Source: Alkalimonas amylolytica
Lineage (GTDB): Bacteria; Pseudomonadota; Gammaproteobacteria; Enterobacterales; Alteromonadaceae
Reading direction: 5' to 3'
Assembly: GCF_900107845.1 (NCBI RefSeq)
Contig: NZ_FNRM01000002.1
Span: 204,896-268,895, forward strand
Length of the DNA: 64,000 nt
The position numbers were made by a program, and so were the translations under genes. The notes under the pieces are model-generated. The model worked only from the letters and a program-made list of their open reading frames with translations. It searched no databases and was not told the origin of the DNA. Shown here one piece after another: positions 9,140 through 20,300 of the stretch; position 1 is the stretch's first letter; the number at the start of each line of letters is the position of its first letter.

Positions 9140-10492
9140 ATGACTTACATTCACACCATTATGGAACGGCTGCAGCACAGCAGCCCGGCACAAACCGAAT
9201 TTTATCAGGCAGTCGAAGAAGTGTTGCAATCACTTGATCCATTGCTGGAAAAATATGATCGCTATCACCGCCATGCCATTATCGAACGTATGGTCGAGCC
9301 CGAGCGACAAATTATGTTTCGCATCTGCTGGGTGGATGATCAAGGCCAGGTGCAGGTCAATAAAGGCTATCGGGTTGAGTTTAGTTCTACCCTGGGCCCC
9401 TACAAGGGCGGCCTGCGCTTTCATCCCAGTGTCAATGGTAGCATTATTAAGTTTCTCGGCTTTGAGCAGGTATTTAAGAATGCGCTGACCGGCTTAGCTT
9501 TGGGCGGCGGCAAGGGAGGTGCTAACTTTAACCCCAAGGGCAAGTCGGATGCTGAGATCATGCGGTTTTGCCAGGCTTTTATGAACGAGCTGTACCGCCA
9601 TATAGGCCCAACCACCGACGTGCCAGCCGGAGACATTGGCGTCGGTAGCCGTGAAGTGGGTTACTTATTTGGCCAGTACAAAAAACTGGTCAATCGCTTC
9701 GATGGGGTCATTACCGGAAAAAGCCTGAACAATGGCGGTTCTCAACTACGTACCGAGGCTACCGGTTATGGCTGCGCTTATTTTGCCAACTACATGCTGG
9801 AAGACCAGAAAAGCGGTCTGGATGGCAAACGCTGCCTGGTGTCCGGTGCCGGCAATGTTGCGCTGCACACCATCGAAAAGCTGTATCAATTGGGTGCAAT
9901 CCCGGTGAGTTGCAGCGACTCCAGCGGCACTTTGTATCATGCCGATGGCATGGATCTGGACTGCCTGCGCCAGCTTAAATCCCACAGTGATGGACACTTG
10001 CAAGACTATCTGTCTGAGCACAGCAAAGCGCGTTTTATTGCCAAAAAGGATAACCCCAAAGATGGTCATGCCATTTGGCATTTGCCCTGTGAGCTGGCTT
10101 TTCCCTGCGCCACCCAGAACGAGTTAACAGAAGCCGATGCCAAGGCCTTGCTGGCGAATGGTTGCCAGGCGGTGATTGAAGGAGCCAACATGCCCTGCAC
10201 CAGCAAAGCCGTGCAACAGATTGTTCGGGCAGGTCGCCTGTTTGCGCCTGGCAAAGCAGCAAACGCCGGCGGCGTCGCCACCAGCCAACTGGAAATGGCA
10301 CAAAATGCCAGCATGCAGCGCTGGAGTGCCGACGAAGTCGATCAAAAGCTCAAAGACATTATGTGCGGCATCTACACCCGCAGCCATGAAGCGGCAGCCG
10401 AGTTTAATCAGCCGGGCAATCTGCTCCTTGGCGCCAATATAGCGGGCTTCCGGCGACTGGCCGATGCCATGATTGAACAAGGGGTGGTATAG
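9140..10492 (+). CDS. gdhA: Glutamate dehydrogenase, NADP-type
   Basis: A 450-residue hexameric-type glutamate dehydrogenase that interconverts 2-oxoglutarate plus ammonium and glutamate. Its length fits the bacterial biosynthetic NADP enzyme. Clear motifs are YKGGLRFHPSV, the catalytic-lysine region ALGGGKGGANFNPKGKS, PAGDIGVGSREVGYLFG, and the dinucleotide-binding VSGAGNVALHTIEKL. The frame is open upstream to 9050, but the ATG at 9140 has CGGGAG seven bases ahead and gives the expected length (MTYIHTIMERL). Confidence 0.95.
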   Translation: MTYIHTIMERLQHSSPAQTEFYQAVEEVLQSLDPLLEKYDRYHRHAIIERMVEPERQIMFRICWVDDQGQVQVNKGYRVEFSSTLGPYKGGLRFHPSVNGSIIKFLGFEQVFKNALTGLALGGGKGGANFNPKGKSDAEIMRFCQAFMNELYRHIGPTTDVPAGDIGVGSREVGYLFGQYKKLVNRFDGVITGKSLNNGGSQLRTEATGYGCAYFANYMLEDQKSGLDGKRCLVSGAGNVALHTIEKLYQLGAIPVSCSDSSGTLYHADGMDLDCLRQLKSHSDGHLQDYLSEHSKARFIAKKDNPKDGHAIWHLPCELAFPCATQNELTEADAKALLANGCQAVIEGANMPCTSKAVQQIVRAGRLFAPGKAANAGGVATSQLEMAQNASMQRWSADEVDQKLKDIMCGIYTRSHEAAAEFNQPGNLLLGANIAGFRRLADAMIEQGVV

Positions 10493-10503
10493 CATTTAGC
10501 GTA

Positions 10504-11232
10504 TTATTGCCGGCTCAGAAACTGTTCAATTTGATGCATCAGAGCTTCACTATCCGCCAGGTCGGCTCGGAGCAAAAAGTGCACATTAATGGTGCTAAGT
10601 ACACTGTGCCGAATATCGGCCACATCTTCTGCAGCCACCTGCAAGGTGGCCGTTTCTTTGTAGTTCAGCAAGTAATCACCTCGGTTCAGGCGCAAGGCTT
10701 CAATGCCCAGCGCATGCTCATTCACTTCTACCACTTCGCGCACCACCCCATAGCCTGGTTCCAGCATGTTGCGCATACCACCATAACTAAAGCCGCTCAT
10801 CAGTATCACCCGGCTGCCAAACAGATCGCCCACACGCTCTACCTCTGAACGTTCGCCTAACCAAAAGGCACTTAGCTGCATACTGGTAACCGGCCGCTGA
10901 CTGATACGATACAAGCGGTGATCTTTGAGCACCGAAGTCATCACCAGCGCAAAATCCAGCTCTCCCTCGTTTAATAAATGGATCATGCGCCGATTGGGGT
11001 ATTGCTCAAAGGTGTAATCCCGCCCAAGCTCAGCCATCAATTCAGCCACAAAATCGGCCAGGTAGCCGCCAGCTTTACCATCATCGATCTGGTAATAAAA
11101 AGGTGGGAAATGCACAAAGCCCCAGTGCAAAGGCACCTGAGCGATGGCTTTGCTCTGAAGTAGTAATAGGCCTCCCCCCCAAAAAAGAAGACGGTAGCTG
11201 CATCGCTTGAGCCATTTCAGTCCTGAAACCAT
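10504..11232 (-). CDS. Periplasmic solute-binding-protein-like (SBP_bac_3) protein
   Basis: About 242 residues with an N-terminal signal peptide (hydrophobic LLFWGGGLLLLQ, cleavage near AIAQ). The rest resembles the small type-2 periplasmic binding fold: FVHFPPFYYQIDDGKAGGYL at the start, then the NEGELDFALVMTS stretch. No permease or ATPase gene is nearby. It is therefore likely a stand-alone protein of the kind common in Alteromonadales rather than part of an ABC importer. Ligand unknown. Start at 11232 lies after a short hydrophilic leader; MVSGLKWLKR fits a signal-peptide n-region. Confidence 0.75.
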   Translation of the reverse strand: MVSGLKWLKRCSYRLLFWGGGLLLLQSKAIAQVPLHWGFVHFPPFYYQIDDGKAGGYLADFVAELMAELGRDYTFEQYPNRRMIHLLNEGELDFALVMTSVLKDHRLYRISQRPVTSMQLSAFWLGERSEVERVGDLFGSRVILMSGFSYGGMRNMLEPGYGVVREVVEVNEHALGIEALRLNRGDYLLNYKETATLQVAAEDVADIRHSVLSTINVHFLLRADLADSEALMHQIEQFLSRQ

Positions 11233-11396
11233 TGTTTATCCATTAGTTGTGTGCAGCCATCAACGCTCAGTTACCTCGCTAAGTGTAGCCTAAGTGTAAC
11301 TATTTTCCATCCAACCCTGCCACGAAATCAACATTGAGCGTAGCCGTTGAAGCACGTACAATGTCTGCTAATTTTGACGGATATGAGATAAATTGG

Positions 11397-11942
11397 ATGG
11401 CAAAGTCTCTGGCAGAACAATTGCTAAGCGCTGGTCTGGTGAACGAGAAAAAAGTGAAGCAGGTGAAACGGCAAAAACACCTGGAGCGTAAACAAGACCC
11501 GAAGGGCAAAACCAAACCCAATGCAGAACAGCAAGCAAGGCTGGATCAGCAACGAGCTGAAGCTGCAGAGCGCGATCGTGAGCTAAACCGTCAGCGCAAA
11601 GCCGAGCAGGATGCCAAAGCCATGCGGGCCCAGGCCCTGCAAATGCTGCAGCACAATAAACAGCCGGTGGATGGGGATATCCGTTTTAATTTTACCGATC
11701 CGCGCAACAATAAAATAAAGTTTTTGTTTGTTAGCGATAAAGTCCAACAACACTTAAGCTCTGCCAAACTCGCTATTTGTGCTTACGAAGATGATTACTA
11801 TGTGGTACCGCGCCATGTGGCAGAAAAAGTTGCCGAGCGCTTTGCCGAGTCGCTTATTTATCTGGCGGCTGAAAGCCAGCAGCAGCCTGATGAAGACGAT
11901 CCCTACAAAGACTTCCCTATCCCGGATGATTTGATGTGGTAA
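11397..11942 (+). CDS. DUF2058 / YaiL-family protein
   Basis: About 181 residues matching the YaiL (DUF2058) family. It begins MAKSLAEQLLSAGLV and ends with DPYKDFPIPDDLMW, nearly the same C-terminus as E. coli YaiL. The middle (about 30-105) is a highly charged Lys/Arg/Glu/Gln-rich helix, likely coiled coil and possibly nucleic-acid binding. A conserved IRFNFTDPRNNKIK segment follows. The frame runs up to 11334, but the ATG at 11397 gives the family start. Function is not established beyond predicted nucleoprotein status. Confidence 0.88.
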   Translation: MAKSLAEQLLSAGLVNEKKVKQVKRQKHLERKQDPKGKTKPNAEQQARLDQQRAEAAERDRELNRQRKAEQDAKAMRAQALQMLQHNKQPVDGDIRFNFTDPRNNKIKFLFVSDKVQQHLSSAKLAICAYEDDYYVVPRHVAEKVAERFAESLIYLAAESQQQPDEDDPYKDFPIPDDLMW

Positions 11943-12049
11943 CCTGATCGGGTCATTCAGCGCTTGCAACTTTGGCTTATTTAGCCCAAAGTAAAGCAAT
12001 GAATGTTAGTTGCCTCAAGGATGGGCTTTGTCATCGGATTGAGTGCTGA

Positions 12050-15000
12050 ATGAGCGTATTATCAGGCCGTTGTCTGGCACTGATCGTGTTGTTAATCGCC
12101 CCCTTATTGCTGCATGCTGAGACACAGCAAGTGTTTCGTTTATCTCCGGATAACGGGCTAAGCCAGGGGCACATTAATCGTCTGCTGCTGGATCAGCAGC
12201 ATCAATTATGGCTGGCAACCGACGGCGGGCTGGATCGCTTTGATGGCTATCGTAGCCGGGCTTTTGTATCGGAACAATTGCCTGCAAATACTGTTATTTA
12301 CGATTTATTTTTTCCAGCACAGGATCGGTTATTGCTGGCAACCAGCTCTGAAGGCCTGCTGGAGCTCGATCTTAGCGATGGAAGTAGCAGTGTTCTGCAT
12401 CGACCAAACCCAGAATTAGCCGATTATAGCGATGAACTGATTTACCTGATCCGGCCTGATATAACTGGGGATCCACTTTATGCCGACTCTACCCGGGTAC
12501 TCACGCTGCAAAATGGTCTCCTGCAGGTGCTGTTTACTCTCCCTAGCCATGACATTCACCTGCACTATATCCGAGACTTGCTGGCATTCGATCATTACCT
12601 ATTGATCGCCAGCAGTCAGGGACTCTGGCTGCATGATCGCCAGACACACCATAGCTGGCAATTGGATTACCTGTCAGAACCGAATCGGGACCAGCTGGAT
12701 AGCAAAGCTTTGGCAGTGGATGAGCAGTCTGTCTTTGTTGGCACTGTAGAAGGATTATATGCGCTAAACAGAGATGAGCTGGCTCAATTAAACCAATCAG
12801 CACTGCGCCAGTCGATTACGGCGAAAACTCTGTTAAGTGAACAGAATATTTGGCGCATCCAGGTAAAGGAACAACAATTACTGCTGGGAACCAATCAGGG
12901 GCTGTTGACACTGGATCTAACCAGCAGACAAGTCACCGAGCTATTTCGGCCGGGGCGGACGCGTTACGCCTACTTTGATGACAGCATTGTCGACTTTATT
13001 CAAGATCAGCATGGTAATTTCTGGTTAGGTACCCGAGGCGATGGCGCTTATTACTGGCAACCTAATCAGCAACGCTTTAGCAATATCATCAACACTGCTG
13101 AACGCCAGCCGCTAAGCCACCCTTTTGTCTACAGCCTGGTAAGTGATAAAGACAGCCTCTGGGCCGGCACCCAAAATGGCCTGAACCGCCTTGACTTGCA
13201 AACCCTGCAAAGTCAGGCTTTTTTTGTCAACCCGGATCCCAAGGCCACAGAATCAGAAGCCAGCTTCTACAGCTTGATTGGTGCAAACAATGACGATGGC
13301 CTGTGGCTAATGAATCCTTACCAGATCCGCTTATTTAGTCGTCAGCAACAACAACTGTTAAGCTTGCCAGAAGCCACTGCGGCAGCGCTTAGCTCCACGC
13401 CTTACAGCATGGCCATAAGCTCTGGCGGTGCTCTCTTCGTGCACAATGAGGGCGGCTTTTTTGTGGTGCAGCCAGATCTCACTATCCAACCACTCGATGG
13501 TTTGCAGCAGGCATTTCACAGCGACTGGGCCAGTCACTGGGTAGCTGAACATCCTGATCAACCCGGCACCATGCTGTTTTACGATAACTTTACCCTTTGG
13601 GCGGTTCATTCCAACCAGACCGCCCCTCAAGCCTTGTATCAATTGCCACAAGGATACCGGCAAAGCAGTGCCTATGTTGAAGGAGTCCAAGCGGTTGGTG
13701 ACAGCCTGTGGTTGCTCATTCACGGTCTGGGGCTGGTTGAGCTTGATCGTCAGACGTTAACACAGCGGCAATTGCTATTTGGCGGTGGTTCCCTGCCCAC
13801 CACCACCTTGTATCAACTGGAGAAAGATGATGCAGGCATGCTCTGGATGAGCAGCCACTCAGGCTTGTGGCGCTTTAATCCTAAAACAGGCAGCTTTCGG
13901 CAATTTACCAGCCAACAAGGGCTGGCTTACAATGAGTTCAATGGATTAAGTGGCACCCGCTTAGCCGATGGCCGCCTTGCTTTTGGCTCGACCCGGGGTA
14001 TCAGCCTGGTCAACCCGGCCGACTTTATCGAACAGAACCCAAAACAACCGACGCTGCGTTTTTCAGAGTTGTCTTTGTTCTCTCGTACTTTACCACCGCT
14101 ATTGCAGCCTAAGGCTACGCAAGCATTGCAGCTTCGGCACGATGATTACGGCCTGGGCGTGCATGTATCCACCTTTAGCTACCGCCAGCAAGCAGATACC
14201 CTCTATCAATTTGAGTTAACAGGCCCGAGCCGGATACCAGCTTTTGAAAGCCGTGAGCCCTATCTGTTGTTGCCACAACTTCGGCCTGGAAACTACCTCC
14301 TTTCAGTTCGTGCCTTTGATGCCATTTCAGAGCGTTACAGCGAGCCTGCGCAGCTGTCTTTGCAGGTTGCCTACTCCCCCTGGCAAAGCCCTTTAGCTCG
14401 TGTAAGTTATCTGTTCTTGCTGATGTTGATGCTGCTAAGCTGGCTTTTATGGCGTCAGCAACAAAAACGACGCCTGATCCAGCAGAATCGGGAACTGCAA
14501 CAATCACAGCAGCGACTACAACTTGCATTGGATATCGCCGACAGCGATGTATGGAGCTGGAGTGCCACCGATAATAGTTTGTTGCACCCGAAACGGCTGC
14601 AACTGCTGGGGCTAGCTGAGAAAGACGGTTTTAGCTTTGAGGACTATGCCAGCAACATTCATCCGGATGACCAGGCCGATTATCTGCATGGCTGGAAAGA
14701 ATTGTGTGATGGGCTGAATGATCATTTTCAGCAAGTCTATCGGGTGCGTGACGCTGAGCAAAAATGGCACTGGTTTAAAGACATTGGCCGGGTGACACTT
14801 CGCGGCCAACAGCTGTTGGATGTGTCCGGAATTTACACCAACATTACCGCGCAAAAACTGACCGAGCAAGAACTAGAGCATTTAATCCATTTCGATAGCC
14901 TGACCCAGCTACCCAACCGCAACAACCTGTTGCAGCAAATCGATGCCCTGCTGCAAACGCCGCCCAAACACGGCTTTAGTTTACTCTTTATTGATCTCGA

Positions 15001-16159
15001 TCGCTTTAAGCACATCAATGACAGCATGGGGCATGAACATGGCAACACCTTGCTGCAAATCGTGGCTGCGCGTTTACAAAGCCAGTTGCAACCAAAAGAA
15101 ATCCTGGCCCATCTCGGCAGCGATGAGTTTGTGTATGTCATGCTTACCAATAGCATGGCTCACATTGCGCAAAAATCAGATGCGCTGCACAGTTTAATAG
15201 CCAAACCTGTCATGCTGGACCAACAACTGGTCAGCATCAGCTGCTCCATTGGTATTGCCTGTTACCCGCAACATGGGAAGGATAGCTACGAACTGCTGAA
15301 GTTTGCCGACATTGCGATGGCCTATGCGAAAAAACATGGCGATATGGATTACGCCATTTTCGAGCACAGCATGCCCGAACGTACCAAAGCTAAAATGCAG
15401 CTGGAGTACCAACTAAAACAGGCTATTCAGCGCCAGCAACTGCAAAATTATTATCAGCCTATCGTCGACAGCCAGCAACAAAAAACCATTGGAGTCGAGC
15501 TATTACTGCGCTGGAGCAATGACGGAAAAATGATCCCACCGGATCAGTTTATCCCTATGGCCGAAGAGCTGGATCTCATGGCAGAACTCACCTGGGGTTC
15601 GCTGCAAAAAGCTTTGCATGATTTACAACGCTGGCATCAACTTGGATTACCTTTGTATTTGTCGGTGAACTTATCCGCCAGTCAGCTCAGCTCAGAGCTT
15701 CTGGCCAGCAGGCTAAGTGCTTTGATCGAGCAAGAAGCGATTGATCCAGCTATGCTGCGGCTGGAAATCACGGAGTCGTCGCTGATGAAAAACCGGCTGC
15801 GGGCCATTGACAACATGCATCGGCTAAAAGCGCTGGGTGTTCAGCTGTACCTGGATGATTTTGGTACTGGCTACTCGTCGCTGACCTACTTAAAAGACTT
15901 TCCGATTGATTTGATTAAAATTGATCGTAGCTTTGTTTCAGATGTGCAGGCCGGCAGTCAGAATGCCATCTTAAACACCATCATAGCCCTGGCTCGCAAT
16001 ATGCAGCTGCCTTGTATCGCCGAAGGGGTCGAAACCGAGTACCAGCTCAACTACCTGCAGCAACAAGGCTGCCATTTCATTCAGGGGTACTGGTACTCGC
16101 CACCATTACCCAAAGAGCGTTTAGAGCAGTTTTTGCTGGATGAGCAAAAGAATCATTAA
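12050..16159 (+). CDS. Membrane sensor: ligand-binding propeller, PAS, GGDEF, EAL
   Basis: A 1369-residue c-di-GMP protein. The signal peptide (1-24) precedes a periplasmic seven-bladed two-component-regulator propeller (repeats such as LWLATDGGLDRFDGY and FWLGTRGDGAYYW). A Y_Y_Y domain lies about 680-755, one membrane helix about 765-785, a PAS about 800-930, then GGDEF and EAL. The cyclase signature is HLGSDEF, with the second Gly replaced by Ser, so synthesis may be weak or lost. The EAL half has VELLLRW, EITESSL, DDFGTGYSSLTYLKD and AEGVET, and looks active as a phosphodiesterase. Propellers of this class usually sense sugars or polysaccharide in hybrid kinases; a GGDEF-EAL output is less usual. 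It overlaps the convergent kinase gene by 4 bases. Confidence 0.9.
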   Translation: MSVLSGRCLALIVLLIAPLLLHAETQQVFRLSPDNGLSQGHINRLLLDQQHQLWLATDGGLDRFDGYRSRAFVSEQLPANTVIYDLFFPAQDRLLLATSSEGLLELDLSDGSSSVLHRPNPELADYSDELIYLIRPDITGDPLYADSTRVLTLQNGLLQVLFTLPSHDIHLHYIRDLLAFDHYLLIASSQGLWLHDRQTHHSWQLDYLSEPNRDQLDSKALAVDEQSVFVGTVEGLYALNRDELAQLNQSALRQSITAKTLLSEQNIWRIQVKEQQLLLGTNQGLLTLDLTSRQVTELFRPGRTRYAYFDDSIVDFIQDQHGNFWLGTRGDGAYYWQPNQQRFSNIINTAERQPLSHPFVYSLVSDKDSLWAGTQNGLNRLDLQTLQSQAFFVNPDPKATESEASFYSLIGANNDDGLWLMNPYQIRLFSRQQQQLLSLPEATAAALSSTPYSMAISSGGALFVHNEGGFFVVQPDLTIQPLDGLQQAFHSDWASHWVAEHPDQPGTMLFYDNFTLWAVHSNQTAPQALYQLPQGYRQSSAYVEGVQAVGDSLWLLIHGLGLVELDRQTLTQRQLLFGGGSLPTTTLYQLEKDDAGMLWMSSHSGLWRFNPKTGSFRQFTSQQGLAYNEFNGLSGTRLADGRLAFGSTRGISLVNPADFIEQNPKQPTLRFSELSLFSRTLPPLLQPKATQALQLRHDDYGLGVHVSTFSYRQQADTLYQFELTGPSRIPAFESREPYLLLPQLRPGNYLLSVRAFDAISERYSEPAQLSLQVAYSPWQSPLARVSYLFLLMLMLLSWLLWRQQQKRRLIQQNRELQQSQQRLQLALDIADSDVWSWSATDNSLLHPKRLQLLGLAEKDGFSFEDYASNIHPDDQADYLHGWKELCDGLNDHFQQVYRVRDAEQKWHWFKDIGRVTLRGQQLLDVSGIYTNITAQKLTEQELEHLIHFDSLTQLPNRNNLLQQIDALLQTPPKHGFSLLFIDLDRFKHINDSMGHEHGNTLLQIVAARLQSQLQPKEILAHLGSDEFVYVMLTNSMAHIAQKSDALHSLIAKPVMLDQQLVSISCSIGIACYPQHGKDSYELLKFADIAMAYAKKHGDMDYAIFEHSMPERTKAKMQLEYQLKQAIQRQQLQNYYQPIVDSQQQKTIGVELLLRWSNDGKMIPPDQFIPMAEELDLMAELTWGSLQKALHDLQRWHQLGLPLYLSVNLSASQLSSELLASRLSALIEQEAIDPAMLRLEITESSLMKNRLRAIDNMHRLKALGVQLYLDDFGTGYSSLTYLKDFPIDLIKIDRSFVSDVQAGSQNAILNTIIALARNMQLPCIAEGVETEYQLNYLQQQGCHFIQGYWYSPPLPKERLEQFLLDEQKNH

Positions 16160-17340
16160 TGCGCCTTAGCTGGCACTTGCCGCAAAGGCAGCCAGATCCG
16201 AAAGCAGCTACCCTGCCCAGGCTCGCTTTCTACTTCGATCCGGCCCTGATGCTTATCTATGATGCTGTGCGATAATGCCAAACCAAGACCAGTCCCTTTG
16301 CCAACCGGCTTAGTGGTAAAAAATGGTTCAAACAAACGGCTCAAATGATCCGGGGCAATGCCCTTGCCATTATCAATCACCTCAAGACTGACCCATTGGC
16401 CATGCAAGCGCGTACGGATGGTTATTTTGCCATGAGTATCAATGGCATGACAGGCGTTTATCAGCAAATTCATCAACACCTGGTTAAGCTGAGAGGGAAT
16501 GCACTCAATCTCTGGTAACTTAGCAAAATCCAGCTTCACTTCTGCCTTGTACTTGATTTCATTGTTTACAATACTTAGGGTCGTCTTAATACCATGGTGA
16601 ATATCGGCCTGCACAAATTCCCCTTCATCATTGTGCGAAAAATCTTTTAACGCCCGTATAATTTCAATCACCCGTTGAATGCCTTCGTCCGACTCACGCA
16701 GCAGCCCCTGAAAGTCTTCCCGCACAAAGTCGAAATCGTGCTGCTGAAAAATGGGCTGCAACTGGTCGGCGGGCAACAGATTAGCCAATTGTTCGATTAA
16801 AGCGATCAATTGCTGGCAATAATCGGCCAGTGTCTGCAAATTGGAAGAAACATAACCGATAGGATTATTGATCTCATGAGCGACCCCTGCCGCCAGTTGC
16901 CCGATGGCGGCCATCTTCTCGGCTTGTAATAGCTGGTTTTTCATATGATCCAGTTGATGCTGCAAATGCTCGGAGTCATCGCCCTGCTCTTCCGATGGCG
17001 TAAAGTAAATCAGAGCGCCGGAAAACTGGGCCTCCATAAACGCCAGATCAAGCACCCGAGCTAGCATCGGATGCAACAAAGCCTGCTGCAGTGGCTTAGC
17101 CAACTCAAGCTGGCAAGCTGGTACCGCTGCACACTCATTGTGCGAGCGCACGGCTACACGCATCGTCTCCAGCTCACGCCATGTCAGGCCTGGTAATAAT
17201 TGTTGCCAGCTTTGCTGCAATGCAACCGCTGCCAGTTCCGGGCTGCAACTTTCTACCCGGCCCTGCTCGTCCAGATACAGATAACGCTCGAACAAGAAAG
17301 CCAGCACCTGATGCCATTGCGTGGTGTCCCCTGTTTCCAT
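16156..17340 (-). CDS. Soluble sensor histidine kinase, last gene of the LOV operon
   Basis: About 394 residues with no membrane segment. The N-terminal 120 residues look like a degenerate PAS-type sensor, followed by a coiled coil. The HisKA box is [18 protein letters not shown] with phospho-His about 155. The ATPase has NLLINACHAID, VIDNGKGIAP and TKPVGKGTGLGLALS. ATG at 17340 has AAAGGAG six bases ahead. It lies 13 bases after the LOV-GGDEF-EAL-REC gene in the same direction, so it is probably the phosphodonor for the receivers and HPt encoded upstream. It is a paralogue of the kinase at 27141-28439. Confidence 0.9.
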   Translation of the reverse strand: METGDTTQWHQVLAFLFERYLYLDEQGRVESCSPELAAVALQQSWQQLLPGLTWRELETMRVAVRSHNECAAVPACQLELAKPLQQALLHPMLARVLDLAFMEAQFSGALIYFTPSEEQGDDSEHLQHQLDHMKNQLLQAEKMAAIGQLAAGVAHEINNPIGYVSSNLQTLADYCQQLIALIEQLANLLPADQLQPIFQQHDFDFVREDFQGLLRESDEGIQRVIEIIRALKDFSHNDEGEFVQADIHHGIKTTLSIVNNEIKYKAEVKLDFAKLPEIECIPSQLNQVLMNLLINACHAIDTHGKITIRTRLHGQWVSLEVIDNGKGIAPDHLSRLFEPFFTTKPVGKGTGLGLALSHSIIDKHQGRIEVESEPGQGSCFRIWLPLRQVPAKAH

Positions 17341-17353
17341 TATCACTCCTTTA

Positions 17354-20300
17354 CTAGAATGAATCAGCACCTACTTTCTTTACGACTGGTTCAGCCTGTA
17401 TCGATTCCTGATGCTGAAAAGCCAGACGGATTTCTTCCCGCAGCTTGTTGTCATCCCAGGGTTTGGTCAGAAACTTATAAATAGCCCCTTCATTGATGGC
17501 CGCCGTTACTGATGATATGTCGGTATAGCCGGACAAGACCAAGCGTACCGTCTCCGGATACATGGCTTTCACTTTACTCAAAAACTCAGTGCCACTCATC
17601 CCAGGCATCCGTTGATCGGAAACCACCACCTGAATATTATGCAACGCCAGCAATTCAAACGCTTGCTCCGCATTGGTGGCGCTATAGATCTGATACGCTT
17701 CACGGCGCAGCACCCGAACCAGGGCCTTTAAGATATTCTCTTCATCATCCAGCAGCAGGATCTTCTTGCTGTGGTTGTCGCTGCTCTCTGCATCTTCATC
17801 AGCAAGCCTTGACTGCGCAGCAGCCAGAGTAGTGAGTAGCTCTTTAGCAGGCATAGGTTTGGCAAAATAGTAGCCCTGAAACTCGTCGCACTGATGTTTG
17901 CGTAAAAAAGCCACCTGAGTTTTGGTCTCAACCCCTTCGGCAATCACCTTAATTTGCAGGTGATGCGCCATCGAAATAATGGCTTTGGTGATAGCGGCAT
18001 CGTGCCTATCCCGAATCACATCCCGTATAAAGGAACGATCGATCTTAATTTTCTGCAACGGTAAATGTTTCAAATAACTTAGACTGGAAAAACCGGTACC
18101 AAAGTCATCGATGGATATGCTAACCCCCAACTTGTTCAATTGATGCAACTTATGGATCGCCACCTCGGTTTGATTCAGTAACACCGACTCCGTCAGTTCC
18201 AGTTCCAATGAGGCTGCCGGTAATTGGTGCGCCTGCAGCACCGTCTGGATGGTTTCAATAAAATTTGTGCGTTGAAACTGCAACGACGAAACATTCACGG
18301 CCATCACCAGCCCCTGATAGCCTTTTTGCTGTAACTCAGCGGCAAAGGTGCAGGCAGTGTGCAACACCCATTCACTGAGCGCGATGATCTGGCCACTGTC
18401 TTCCGCTACTGGAATAAAATCGGCAGGCGCTATATTACCCAAAGTGGGATGCTTCCAGCGCAACAAGGCCTCCATGCCAATGATTCGGTTACTCAGCGCA
18501 TCGTATTGTGGCTGATAATGCAGCACAAACTCCTTGGCGGCAATGGCCTTTTGCAGTTCTGTGCGCAGCGTAAGCTGGCGGCCCAGCTCCTGATTCAACT
18601 CACGGTTGTACCACTGGTAATTGTTGTGCCCCAGTTGTTTTGCTTTAAACATGGCCAAATCAGCTTGCTGGATTAACCTGGTGGGCTCGTCCAGTTCACC
18701 GGATGATACCGTGATGCCGATACTGGCACTTATGTGCAGCTCCTGTCCATGTAGGGTGAAGGTTTGATTCAGATGATGCAGGATCCGCTCCGCAATCAGC
18801 ACGACATCTTCTTCATGGTGCAACTCAGGTAATAACAAGACAAACTCATCGCCTCCCAAGCGGGCCAGAGTATCCCCCGGCCGGATGTGTTCGGATAAGC
18901 GCTGGCCCACTTCCATCAACAACTGATCCCCCATCAGGTGCCCCAGCGTATCGTTCACCAATTTAAAGCCGTCCAAATCGATAAACAGCACTGCCAGGCT
19001 ACGCTTACTGCGAGCTGACATCCGGCAACCCTGATTTAGCCGGTCATGCAGTAAGGCCCGGTTTGGCAAACCGGTCAAAATGTCGTGACTGGCATTAAAT
19101 GCCAGTTCATCTTCAAACGACTTTTGGCTGGTAACATCATTCTGAACGCCTATAAAGTGGCTGATCTGACCCTGCTCATCCGGCACCGGTGCCATGTAAA
19201 GTTCATTCCAAAATAAAGTACCGTCCTTGCGTACATTCTTTAACAGCACATGGCATTCAGCATGGGTCTCAAGGCTGGCTTTGATTTCCTCTGCCACGCC
19301 GGCATCCCGGTAGTCACCTTGCAAAAAGCGACAATTACGCCCCATCGCATCCGCCGCGCTATAACCGGTAATGCGCTCAAAAGCTTTATTCACATAAACA
19401 ATCGGATGATCCGGCTCTCGCGCATCGGTAATAATGACTCCGTTTGAAGAGGCCTCAATAGCACGCTGAAATAAACGCAATTGCTCCTGATCATGCAGCT
19501 TCTCCGTGAGATCTTTGGCAATGACAAAAATCCCTACCACCTGGTGCTCAACATGAATAGGCGTATGGCTTAACTGCAGCGTGTGCAAAGCGCCTGCCAA
19601 GCGACATGTCAGCTCATAGGTCTGAGGGCTGCCATGAGCTGTTTTATGTAGCAACTCAGTGACTCTGGCCTGCTCGGTGGCAGGCAGCCGCTGAATAAAA
19701 GAACTCTGCAGCAGTGTTTGCTCCGACTGCCGCCATAAAAAGCAAGCGGCCCGATTGGCGGCAGTAAAGTTGCCCTGCAAATCTAAAGCAAAAATTGGAT
19801 CCGGATTGGAGAAAAACAATGAACGGTAGCGCTGTTCACTGTGCTGCACTTTTCGTCGGTCTTCCGTGCGCTCAATTGCAATCACCGCCAGTTGGGCGCA
19901 GGCATCGATCAGCAAGTGCTCAGCATCTGCCGGTAAGCCTGGCCGCTGGTAATAGATGGCAAAGGTACCCAGCACCTCGTTATTTTGTGCCAGCAGCGGG
20001 AATGACCAACAAGCCCTAATTTGGTGCTGCCTGGCCAATTGCTGAAACGACTGCATCCGAGCGTCTTTAGTGGCATCAGCGACCAGTACTGGCGCTTTGC
20101 TTCGAACGGCGGCGCCACAAACCCCACTGTCGCCTTCTAGCGGCAAACCATCGAGCTCTGCCATCAACTGACGATCCATACTGGGCGCTGAGACCAGCTG
20201 CAATCGCTGCTGCTTAACCAACATCACCGAGCAATGGCAGTCATCGAACTCGTGTTCGTAATAGCGGCATAAGTCATCCAATACCATCTTAAGCGGTTGA

